From Bog-756 sp963725275 (GTDB taxonomy: Bacteria > Actinomycetota > Acidimicrobiia > Acidimicrobiales > RAAP-2): a stretch of DNA of 64,000 nucleotides. Under the pieces are notes generated by a model. That model searched no databases. It saw only the letters and a list, made by a program, of their open reading frames with translations, and had not been told where the DNA came from. The stretch spans positions 62,001-126,000 of the forward strand of contig CAVRXS010000003.1 of assembly GCA_963725275.1 (NCBI GenBank), in the 5' to 3' direction. Position numbers and translations under genes: made by a program. Within the stretch, counting starts at the first letter, position 1. Every line of letters starts with the position of its first letter. Positions 47,315-55,162 of the stretch are shown piece by piece.

Positions 47315-48528
47315 CCGCTCTGCTGGCGGCAAGCGGCTCATCAGGCGCTGGCTCGATCGCCCTCCACGTTGGCTCCGTGGTGATCGGGACGGCGGTCACC
47401 CTGACAGTCCTGATCTCCGCCCTCGAGACGGTGGTCCTGCCCCGCCAGGGTTTCACGCGTATCGCCCGGGTCAGCTTCGCGGTGACCGACCGGATCCTCG
47501 TCCACCCGTGGCGCAACCGGGCGCGTCGCGACAACCTCCGGGCCCTCTACGCCCCCATCGCGCTGGTCAGCCTCCCGCTGGTCTGGATGCTCGCGGTGAT
47601 CGTGGGCTTCTCCTTCATCTTCTGGGGCATCGACTCGGGTAGCGTCCAGCATTCGTTCGAGATCAGCGGGTCCTCGGTTACCACCCTCGGCTTCGCCGAC
47701 CCGAAGGGGAGCCTGCGGAGCGCCGCCGCGTTCGTCGAGGCGATCATCGGCCTCGGCCTGGTCGCCCTGCTGATCAGCTACCTGCCCACCATCTATGCAG
47801 CGCACCGCGAACGCGAGCAGGGCATCGCGACCCTGCGGCCGTTCGCCGGCGTGCCTCCGGCCCCGGCCGCCATGCTCGGCAACCTGACCCGTCTCGACGT
47901 TGTCGACAATCCCGATTTCTGGCGCACCGCGGCAGAGTGGATGCTCGAGCTCGACCAGACCCATTGCGCCTTTCCCGCACTCTGCTACTTCCCCGAGTCC
48001 TCGCCCGAGCAGTCGTGGGTCGCATCGGTGGGCTCATTGTTGGACGCGGCCGCCCTCCGGCTATCGGAGATCCGGTTCCACGCGGATGGCGACCCGTCCG
48101 ACGACCCGTCCGAGGAGGCGAAGGGGCCCATGCTCGTCCTTGCCTACGGCATGCCCACCATCGTCCGGATCGGCCGTGCCGCAGGGCTCCCCGTCGAACC
48201 GCCGGGCATCCTGGCCGACCTCCTCGCACGGGTATCCGAGCCGGCCCCGCAGATCTCGATCCACCGCGAGGAGTTCCTCCCCACGCTCGACGGGCTGCAG
48301 TCGCTCGCCTCCATTTCGGAGGAGGAGCAGGAGGCGTACTGGCGGCAATTCGCCTGGATCCGCTCTTCCTACGACCGGGCCTTGCGGGGCCTGGCTGGAC
48401 TCACGCTGGCCGATTCAGCGAAGTGGACCACCGATCGGCCGGCCGCCGTCGGACGGCCCCGGTTGCTCACCTCCCGACCGCTCGAGGTGGACTGGACCAT
48501 GCCGGCGGCCCCACCGGCCGAGGCGTGA
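47311..48528 (+). CDS. Ion-channel-like membrane protein with long cytoplasmic tail
   Basis: The 405-residue product has an N-terminal helix (GTAVTLTVLISALETVVLP), a second helix near 91-110, and a pore-like loop SSVTTLGFADPKGSL followed by an inner helix (IIGLGLVALLISYLPTIYA). That helix-loop-helix, with TTLGF at the filter position, resembles two-helix potassium-channel domains. The remaining ~230 residues are a soluble helical domain of unknown kind. The GTG start overlaps the ClC stop (GTGA), so channel and transporter are made together. A charge-balancing role is inferred. Confidence 0.68.
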   Translation: MTALLAASGSSGAGSIALHVGSVVIGTAVTLTVLISALETVVLPRQGFTRIARVSFAVTDRILVHPWRNRARRDNLRALYAPIALVSLPLVWMLAVIVGFSFIFWGIDSGSVQHSFEISGSSVTTLGFADPKGSLRSAAAFVEAIIGLGLVALLISYLPTIYAAHREREQGIATLRPFAGVPPAPAAMLGNLTRLDVVDNPDFWRTAAEWMLELDQTHCAFPALCYFPESSPEQSWVASVGSLLDAAALRLSEIRFHADGDPSDDPSEEAKGPMLVLAYGMPTIVRIGRAAGLPVEPPGILADLLARVSEPAPQISIHREEFLPTLDGLQSLASISEEEQEAYWRQFAWIRSSYDRALRGLAGLTLADSAKWTTDRPAAVGRPRLLTSRPLEVDWTMPAAPPAEA

Positions 48529-48532
48529 GCCC

Positions 48533-48557
48533 GGGCCGGGCGGATACCGCCCAGCCC
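48533..48557. terminator. Bidirectional terminator hairpin
   Basis: GGGC-c-GGGCGG pairs with CCGCCC-a-GCCC around a 3-base ATA loop, ten pairs with one mismatch. It lies between the ends of the convergent channel gene and glutamate decarboxylase gene. Confidence 0.55.
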
Positions 48558-48593
48558 GCGTGGCCCACGACGCACGATCCCTCCGCCCCAGGC

Positions 48594-49991
48594 TCAGAGG
48601 TGGCTGAAGCCGCCTGACTCCTCCTTCGTCATCGCTACCGAGACGGGATGCTTGTCGAAGTGCCCGATGGCCTGCTTGATATCCGTGAGCAGTAGGGAGG
48701 CCAGATCGCGGCTGACCCCCTGGCGCACCAGGATCCGCTGGACGGAGATGTCGGCGACCGAACCGGTCAGCGGGTACGCCGGTACCTGCCAACCCTGCAC
48801 CCGGAGCCGATCGGCGATGTCGTAGAGGGTGTACCCGGGATCCTGCCCCTCCCGGATGCGCCAGGCGACTGACGGGATCCCGGTCAGGGGGTTGCCGTCA
48901 CACAGTATGTCGAAGGGACCCAGCTTCACGATCTCCTCGGCCAGGAACTTGGCCGTCTGGTAGCAGGCGTCATGAACGTCGCGGTAGCCGTTCATGCCCA
49001 GCCGAATGAAGTTGTAGTACTGGGCCACGATTTGCCCGGCGGGACGGGAGAAGTTGATCTGGAAGACCGGCATGTCACCGCCGAGGTAGGTGACATGGAA
49101 GATGAGGTCGTCCGGCAGGTCCTCCTCGTTCCGCCACAGCACCCAGCCCACACCGAGAGGCGCAAGGCCGAACTTGTGGCCAGAGGTGCTGATGGACTTG
49201 ACCCGCGGAATGCGGAAGTCCCAGATGATGTCGGGGGCGCAGAAGGGGGCGAGGAAGGCGCCGCTCGCCCCGTCCACGTGGATGTCGACGTCGAGACCGG
49301 TCTCCTCGGCCAGCTTGTCGAGGGCCTGGGAAAGCTCGAGAACCGGTTCGTATGAGCCGGTGTAGGTCACGCCGAACGTGGGGACAACCATGATGGTGTT
49401 CTCGTCGACCCGTTCCAGCATCTGGTCGACGTCCATGCAGTACTTGCCCGGCGACATGGGGATCTCCCGCATCTCGATGTCCCAGTACTTGGCGAACTTG
49501 TGCCAGACCACCTGGACCGGGCCGCACACCATGTTGGGCTTGTCGGTCGGCTTGCCCTCGGCCTGGCGCTTGGCCCGCCACCGCCACTTGGCCGCCATGC
49601 CGCCCAGCATGCACGCCTCGGACGAGCCGATGGCCGAGCAGCCGACAGCTCCCCCACCTTCAGGGGCATTCCACAGGACGCCCAGGATCTGCACGCACCG
49701 CCGCTCGATCTCGGCGGTCTGGGGGTACTCGTCCTTGTCGATGAGGTTCTTGTTGATGCAGAGATCCATCAGACCATGGACCTGGTCTTCCTCCCAGGTC
49801 TGGCAGAAGGTGGCCAGGTTCTGACGTGCGTTGCCGTCGAGCAGGAGCTCGTCCGAGATGGCCTGAAAGGCATCTTCGGCCCGCATGGCATCGTCGGGAC
49901 ACCGGTGGGACGGCAGGGCGGTCAGGAGATCCTTACCGGCGTAGACCGACTCGAGGAGCTCGTCACGGGACACGTGCTTGTGCAGGGGCAT
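48594..49991 (-). CDS. gadB: Glutamate decarboxylase
   Basis: The 465-residue PLP enzyme turns glutamate into GABA and CO2, using up a proton. The PLP lysine is K273 in STSGHKFGLAPLGVGW, the usual position. Other family motifs are GCSAIGSSEACMLGGMAAKWRWR, VCGPVQVVWHKFAKYW and VDIHVDGASGAFLAPF. The C-terminal end (HFDKHPVSVAMTKEESGGFSHL) ends with a histidine two residues from the terminus, as in GadB enzymes where this segment gates activity by pH. No antiporter is next to it; an APC permease is 5 kb away. A DUF2252 gene is upstream on the same strand. Confidence 0.94.
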   Translation of the reverse strand: MPLHKHVSRDELLESVYAGKDLLTALPSHRCPDDAMRAEDAFQAISDELLLDGNARQNLATFCQTWEEDQVHGLMDLCINKNLIDKDEYPQTAEIERRCVQILGVLWNAPEGGGAVGCSAIGSSEACMLGGMAAKWRWRAKRQAEGKPTDKPNMVCGPVQVVWHKFAKYWDIEMREIPMSPGKYCMDVDQMLERVDENTIMVVPTFGVTYTGSYEPVLELSQALDKLAEETGLDVDIHVDGASGAFLAPFCAPDIIWDFRIPRVKSISTSGHKFGLAPLGVGWVLWRNEEDLPDDLIFHVTYLGGDMPVFQINFSRPAGQIVAQYYNFIRLGMNGYRDVHDACYQTAKFLAEEIVKLGPFDILCDGNPLTGIPSVAWRIREGQDPGYTLYDIADRLRVQGWQVPAYPLTGSVADISVQRILVRQGVSRDLASLLLTDIKQAIGHFDKHPVSVAMTKEESGGFSHL

Positions 49992-50104
49992 AGTGCGGTC
50001 AACCTTTCGTCTCTGGTCTGGGTGCGGGTCAGTCTGATCCTGGATGGTGTTCGTCTGGCTGCTGGTCTAGCCCATCGCGGTGCGGGAGGGAGCCGCAGGC
50101 CCGC

Positions 50105-51496
50105 TCAGACGTCGCTGATGGCGTGGATCTTGTCGGTGGCGATCGCGAGCTTGAGGGCCTCGAAGTCCTTCTCGTTCTGGTCGGCGTACGAGGAGGCGAA
50201 GCGGCACATGGACTCGTCGAACCGGGTGCCCGCGCCGAGATAGGAGCCGATGGCGATGGCGTCCCCCGATCGGGCGTGCGCCCGTGCAAGGGTCCACCCG
50301 CACATCTGCGCGTAGATAGCCAGGACCTCGTGGCGCATGGTCTCGATGTCGGCGGACAGCTTCCAATCCCAGAGCTGGCGGACGTAGAAGTCGCGGACGA
50401 CGCCGTCCGGGGCCTTCAACCGTTCCCAACCGAGGAAGATGTCACTCGCGCTCTGCATCAGTCGCTGCCCCTCGACCACCCGCTGGCCCTGGTTGTCGTA
50501 GTCGCTCGGCTTGAGGAACGGTGCCCCGACCGCCTCTTCGGCCTGCTTGACCTGGAGGACCAACGGGTCGCCGGCGTCCCGGCCTACGAAGAGCGCGACC
50601 CAGCACCGGGTCCCCACCGAGCCGACGCCGACCACCTTGCGGGCCAGGTCGACGAACTCGTAGTTGTTCAGGAGGTGTTGCCGGTCCCCGGCCAGCGAGG
50701 TCCGGTAGGCGGAGAGCCCGCCGAGGAGGCTATTGACCGTCTCCATCGTGTGGGGTTCGCTGAAGACCGCGTCCGCCGGGGTCAGCAGCGGCGGGTCGGA
50801 CACGAACCGCAGCCTGCCGTCGACCTCCTCGGTGAGCTTGGCCATGGCCGAGAGGTGGTCCTTGGTCCGGGCCTTTGCGATGCGATGCTGGAAGGTGTCG
50901 ATGATCTTCGGACCGACCTCGGTGCCCCATCGCGCCACCAGGGTCTGGGCGTCGAGCTTCGAATACCAGATCTCGATGGTCCGCATGGTCGCGAAGTCAC
51001 GGATCGCCTCCCGGTAGCCACGTGCGGCGAGCGCCACCAGCGAGGTGCACTCGGCGCCGTCGAACTCGCGGCTCCGACCGGCCACCTCGAAGCTTGCGGC
51101 CAGGCGCTTGAGGTCCCATTCGAAGGGCCCGGGGATGGTCTCGTCGAAGTCGTTGACGTCGAAGACCATGTCACGCTCGGGGGAGGCGAACCCGCCGAAG
51201 TTGACCAGGTGGGCGTCCCCACACAACTGCACGTCGAGATGGGAGTGGACTTCGTGGGCGAGATCTGCGGCCATCACGGCGGCCGCCCCGCGGAAGAACG
51301 CGAACGGCGAAGCGGCCATCCGGCCGTATCGGATGGGGACCAGGTCGGGGACCCGGGTGGTCGCCTGGAGGGCGAGGATCTCGAGGGGATCGGTCCGGTC
51401 GGCGGGGACCTTCCACTCACCGTGGCGCGTGCGAGGCACGAGCGACCGCGCCTCTCGCCCGTGGGCCGCTCGCTGTTCCGGGGTCTGCAGGGTCAC
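50105..51496 (-). CDS. DUF2252 family protein, copy 2
   Basis: From a GTG (VTLQTPEQRAAHGREARSL) the protein is 463 residues. It carries IRYGRMAASPFAFFRG, CGDAHLVNFG (92-101), FDVNDFDE (112-119), VVGVGSVGTRCW, QSASDIFLGW and CGWTLARAHARSGD, all shared with copy 1, but lacks that copy's Lys/Ala insert. The CGDxH...N and NDFDE pair looks like an aminoglycoside-kinase-type catalytic site, so a small-molecule kinase is possible. It is upstream of gadB on the same strand, with 113 bases between. A longer upstream frame has no ribosome-binding site. Confidence 0.82.
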   Translation of the reverse strand: MTLQTPEQRAAHGREARSLVPRTRHGEWKVPADRTDPLEILALQATTRVPDLVPIRYGRMAASPFAFFRGAAAVMAADLAHEVHSHLDVQLCGDAHLVNFGGFASPERDMVFDVNDFDETIPGPFEWDLKRLAASFEVAGRSREFDGAECTSLVALAARGYREAIRDFATMRTIEIWYSKLDAQTLVARWGTEVGPKIIDTFQHRIAKARTKDHLSAMAKLTEEVDGRLRFVSDPPLLTPADAVFSEPHTMETVNSLLGGLSAYRTSLAGDRQHLLNNYEFVDLARKVVGVGSVGTRCWVALFVGRDAGDPLVLQVKQAEEAVGAPFLKPSDYDNQGQRVVEGQRLMQSASDIFLGWERLKAPDGVVRDFYVRQLWDWKLSADIETMRHEVLAIYAQMCGWTLARAHARSGDAIAIGSYLGAGTRFDESMCRFASSYADQNEKDFEALKLAIATDKIHAISDV

Positions 51497-51621
51497 GGCA
51501 TCATTCTCACACCCCGCCGGACCGTCTGCCCACCGACCGGTCGGCCCAGCCGGATCCAGCCCCCAGCCATGCCAGCCAGGCACCGGCTACCGGACCGGGT
51601 ACGGCCTCCGTGCGGACCGGT

Positions 51622-51888
51622 TCAGCCGGCGCGGGCCTTCCTGCGCCGCTGTCCGAGGAAGATCACGAGGCGGTCGACCAGAGCGCCGAGCACGGCCGCG
51701 ATGAGCAGCACCCAGATCAGGCTGACCTCGGCGTTGAAGAACACGAATCCCACCTTGACCGTGTCGGAGTTGTCGATCACGAAGGCGATGAGGAGGACCA
51801 GGGCGAGGCCGCTCACGACAAGGCGGGCGACGTCCTTTCGCTCCCGCTTCCTGGCGGGGGACCCCCCGCCTCCCGAGGATCTGGGCAT
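51622..51888 (-). CDS. LapA-domain (DUF1049) membrane protein
   Basis: An ATG with AGGAGG seven bases upstream gives 88 residues. A Gly/Ser-rich, then basic N-tail (ARKRERKD) leads to two helices (LVVSGLALVLLIAFVIDN and EVSLIWVLLIAAVLGALVD), with FVFFNAEVSL between them, ending in basic residues (LGQRRRKARAG). This is the LapA layout. The domain is linked to lipopolysaccharide regulation in Gram-negatives; its role in actinobacteria is unclear. It lies 78 bases after the complex I operon. Confidence 0.78.
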   Translation of the reverse strand: MPRSSGGGGSPARKRERKDVARLVVSGLALVLLIAFVIDNSDTVKVGFVFFNAEVSLIWVLLIAAVLGALVDRLVIFLGQRRRKARAG

Positions 51889-51966
51889 GGGTCCCTCCTG
51901 GTCCGGTTGCGCCTCTTTCGACAGTACTCGGGGCGGCCCGCCGAGCGCGGGCATGCGGGCGAACCG

Positions 51967-53591
51967 TCAGCCGATCAGCAGGGTGGCCTGGTGGGCGAAG
52001 TCGAGGATCGGACCGGGAAAGATGCCGAAGACCACGCTGAAGGCCACGCAGGTCCCGATCACCACAGCCGTCAGGGTCGGTACCGTGACCGGGCCCCGGG
52101 CCAGCACCGCCCCGGTGGGCGGCGCATCGGTCAGCACCTGGAGGCTTGCGATGCCGTCCGCCGGAGCGGACGCGAGCGGGACGTCGAGCACCATCCCGTC
52201 ACCGGCGGCGTCCCCGATGTCGCCCTCCAGACCGACGGGCGAGAACATGGTCACCGCCAGGCGGAGATAGAAGAAGACGGCAACCGCGGCCGACGCCATG
52301 GCGATGGCGGCCAACGCGTAGCCCTGGGTGGCGACCGACGACTCGATCACGACGAGCTTGGCCAGGAACCCGGTGGTGAACGGGACGCCCGCCTGGCCGA
52401 GGAGGAGCACGGCGAAGGCCAGCGCCAAGAGGGGTTGTCGACTGGCGAGGCCCCGGTAGTCGGAGATCTGGTTCCCGGTGTCACCCTTGCGGGCCATCAC
52501 GGTGATCACCGCGAACGAGCCGATGACCAGGAAGGTGTAGGTGAAGACGTAGTAGAGCGACGCAGACACCCCTCGGGCGGTGGCCGCCTCGACGCCGAGC
52601 AGGATGAAGCCGACGTGGTTGATGGACGAGTAGGCCATCATCCGCTTGACGTCCCGCTGCATCAGAGCCACCACCGCGCCGAGCACGAGGCTGAGCACGG
52701 CCAGCACCCAGACGATGGGCTGCCAGTCGGCCCGGACGGTGCCGAACGAGGAGACGAAGACCCGCAGCAGGGCGGCGAACGCACCGGCCTTGGCGACCGC
52801 GGCCATGAAGCCGGTCACCGGGGACGGCGAGCCCTCGTAGACGTCGGGTGACCACATGTGGAAGGGCACCGCGGCGATCTTGAAGCCGAAGCCGATCAGC
52901 AGCAGGGCCATGCCACCGAGGAGGACCCCGTTGGAGGCCACCACGTTCCGCGAGAGGAAGTCGGCGATCTGGGGCAGATTGGTGGTCCCGGTGGCCCCGT
53001 AGGTGAGGGCGATGCCGTAGACGAAGATGGCCGACGAGAACCCCCCGAGCACGAAGTACTTGAGCGCCGCCTCGCCCGACTCGGCCCGCCGGTGGTTGGT
53101 GGCCGCCAGCACGTAGAGCGCGATCGAGAGGATCTCGAGGCCGAGGAAGATCACGATGAGGTCGTTGGCCGCCCCCATGATCATCGCCCCTGACGCCGAC
53201 ACCATGGCCAGCGTCACGAACTCCGGTCCCTCGATCCCCTCGCGCCGCGAGGTAGCCGTCGCCGACCAGAGCGGTGAGCAGCATGGCGATCGAGACCACG
53301 ATCTGGATGAAGACGTCGAACCCGTCGAAGGCGATGGCCCCGGCGATGGTCACCGTGGGACCGTGGGTCATGACCCGGTCCCATTGGAAGAGCGCGGCCA
53401 CGAGGGCGGCCGCCGAGACCCCGGCGGCCATGAGCGTGCCCGCGCGCGACCGGGAGCACCGCCCGGAACAGCGACGAGACGGCCATCACCACCACGGCTC
53501 CGCCGAGCATGATGAGGAGGGGGAGGATGCTCAGGTAGTCGATGTGGGGGACGTGAATCGTCGGTGCCGCCGAGGCGAGGATCCGGCCCAT
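51967..53591 (-). CDS. nuoN: NADH-quinone oxidoreductase subunit N (two apparent frameshifts)
   Basis: NuoN is an antiporter-like proton-pumping subunit of complex I. Three successive frames hold it. The first starts MGRILASAAPTIHVPHIDYL and ends near LPVAR; the second reads TLMAAGVSAAALVAALFQWD to GDGYLA; the third reads EGIEGPEFVTLAMVSASG to the end. Breaks are at ~53440-53449 and ~53240-53249, both in CG-rich tracts, and each is repaired by one CG/GC insertion or one base removal. Repaired, it is ~542 residues, the size expected. The start overlaps the nuoM stop (TGATG). Complex I here would be incomplete if the breaks were real. Confidence 0.88.
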
Positions 53592-55162
53592 CAGGGTGTT
53601 CCTCCCGATCCGTGCCGGCCGGCCGGAGCCGCCAGTGGCTCCGGGTCGAGGCCGGCGGGCATCTTGGTGTTGGTCACCCGGTCGATGTGGATCACCAGCT
53701 GGTTGACCGACGGGGTGATCCGGTCGAGCACGGGCTTGGGGAAGACGCCCAGCAGCACGATGAGCACGATGAGCGGTGCGACGATGAGTCGCTCGTTCCA
53801 GGAGAGGTCACGCGTGCCGGTGTCCGCGCTGGCGGGTTCCCCATGGAAGACCTGCTGATAACCCCAGAGCAGATAGATCGCCGCCACGATGACTCCCGCC
53901 GTCGCTGCCACCGCCCACCAGCGATGGGCCACGAAGGTACCGATGAGGATGAGGAGCTCCCCGACGAACCCGTTGAGACCGGGCACACCGATCGAGGCGA
54001 GCATGGCAAGGGTGAACACGCCCGCCAGGACCGGGGCGGGCGACTGGAGCCCGCGCAGCGAGCCGACCTGCCAGGTCTTGCGCCGCTCGTAGATCCACCC
54101 GACGAGGATGAACAAGGTGGCGATGACAAGCCCGTGGTTGATCATCTGGAGCACGCCGCCACTCAGTCCCTGGCTGTTGAGGGCGAAGGTGCCGAGCGCG
54201 ATGAAGCCGATCTGGGCCAGCGACGAGTAGGCGAGCAGGCGCTTCAGGTCGCGCTGAGCGCAGGCGACGAGGGCGCCGTAGACGATGCCGATGACCGCGA
54301 GGGTCAGCAGCACCGGGGCGAGGGTCCGGCTGGCCTGGGGGAAGAGGTTGAGGTCGAACCGGACGATCCCGTAGGTGCCCAGCTTCGCCAGGACCGCAAC
54401 CAGGATGACCGCCCCGGCCGTGGGCGCCTCTGCGTAGGCATCCGGGGACCAGGTGTGAAAGGGGAAGATCGGCGCCTTGACCGCGAACGCCGCGGTGAAG
54501 GCGCAGAAGAGCAGCACCCCCTCGGTCCCCGAGAGATGGGTGTGCATGAGCGCTGGCAGTTCGAAGGTGAGCACGCGGGTCTGGGATTCGTGGATGAAGG
54601 CCACCGCCACGATGCCCACCAGCAGGAAGGCCGACCCGGCAAACGTGTAGACGAAGAACTTGATGGCCGCGTAGCCGCGTCGGGCGTACCCCCACCCACC
54701 GATGAGGAAGTACGACGGCACCAGGGTCAGCTCGAAGAAGAGGAAGAACAGGATCAGGTCGAGGGAGACGAAGCTCCCCATGCAGGCGGCCTCCAGGAGC
54801 AACAACCAGGCGACGAACGAGCGCGGGTCGCGGTGGGTCCGGGCCCCGAGCATGGTCAAGGGGAACAGCACCGCGGTGAGCCCCACCAGGAACAACGAGA
54901 TGCCGTCGATCCCGAGAGACCAGTGGAGGCCCAGGTCCTTGGTCCAGATGTGGTCGCTCACCATCTGGTAGCCCCCGTCGCCGGCGCGGAACCGGACGGT
55001 GATCGCGGCAGCGACGGCCAGGGTGAGCACGGAGATCGCGACGCCGAACGCCTCGTGGAACCAGCTGGCCACCGTCCTGGTCGGCACCAGGGCGACCGCG
55101 AGCGCGCCGACCGCCGGCACCAGCACCAGCACCGTCAGGAACGGGAAGGAGGAGCCCGTCAT
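53591..55162 (-). CDS. nuoM: NADH-quinone oxidoreductase subunit M
   Basis: This 523-residue antiporter-like subunit has 14 helices. Diagnostic blocks are LHWSLGIDGISLFLVGLTAV, LLLLEAACMGSFVSLDLILF with the helix-5 glutamate, AVKAPIFPFHTWSPDAYAEA with the pumping lysine, and KRLLAYSSLAQIGFIALG. The ATG at MTGSSFPF overlaps the nuoL stop; the frame stays open upstream only through wrong-frame nuoL sequence. It is translated with nuoL and nuoN. Confidence 0.95.
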   Translation of the reverse strand: MTGSSFPFLTVLVLVPAVGALAVALVPTRTVASWFHEAFGVAISVLTLAVAAAITVRFRAGDGGYQMVSDHIWTKDLGLHWSLGIDGISLFLVGLTAVLFPLTMLGARTHRDPRSFVAWLLLLEAACMGSFVSLDLILFFLFFELTLVPSYFLIGGWGYARRGYAAIKFFVYTFAGSAFLLVGIVAVAFIHESQTRVLTFELPALMHTHLSGTEGVLLFCAFTAAFAVKAPIFPFHTWSPDAYAEAPTAGAVILVAVLAKLGTYGIVRFDLNLFPQASRTLAPVLLTLAVIGIVYGALVACAQRDLKRLLAYSSLAQIGFIALGTFALNSQGLSGGVLQMINHGLVIATLFILVGWIYERRKTWQVGSLRGLQSPAPVLAGVFTLAMLASIGVPGLNGFVGELLILIGTFVAHRWWAVAATAGVIVAAIYLLWGYQQVFHGEPASADTGTRDLSWNERLIVAPLIVLIVLLGVFPKPVLDRITPSVNQLVIHIDRVTNTKMPAGLDPEPLAAPAGRHGSGGTP

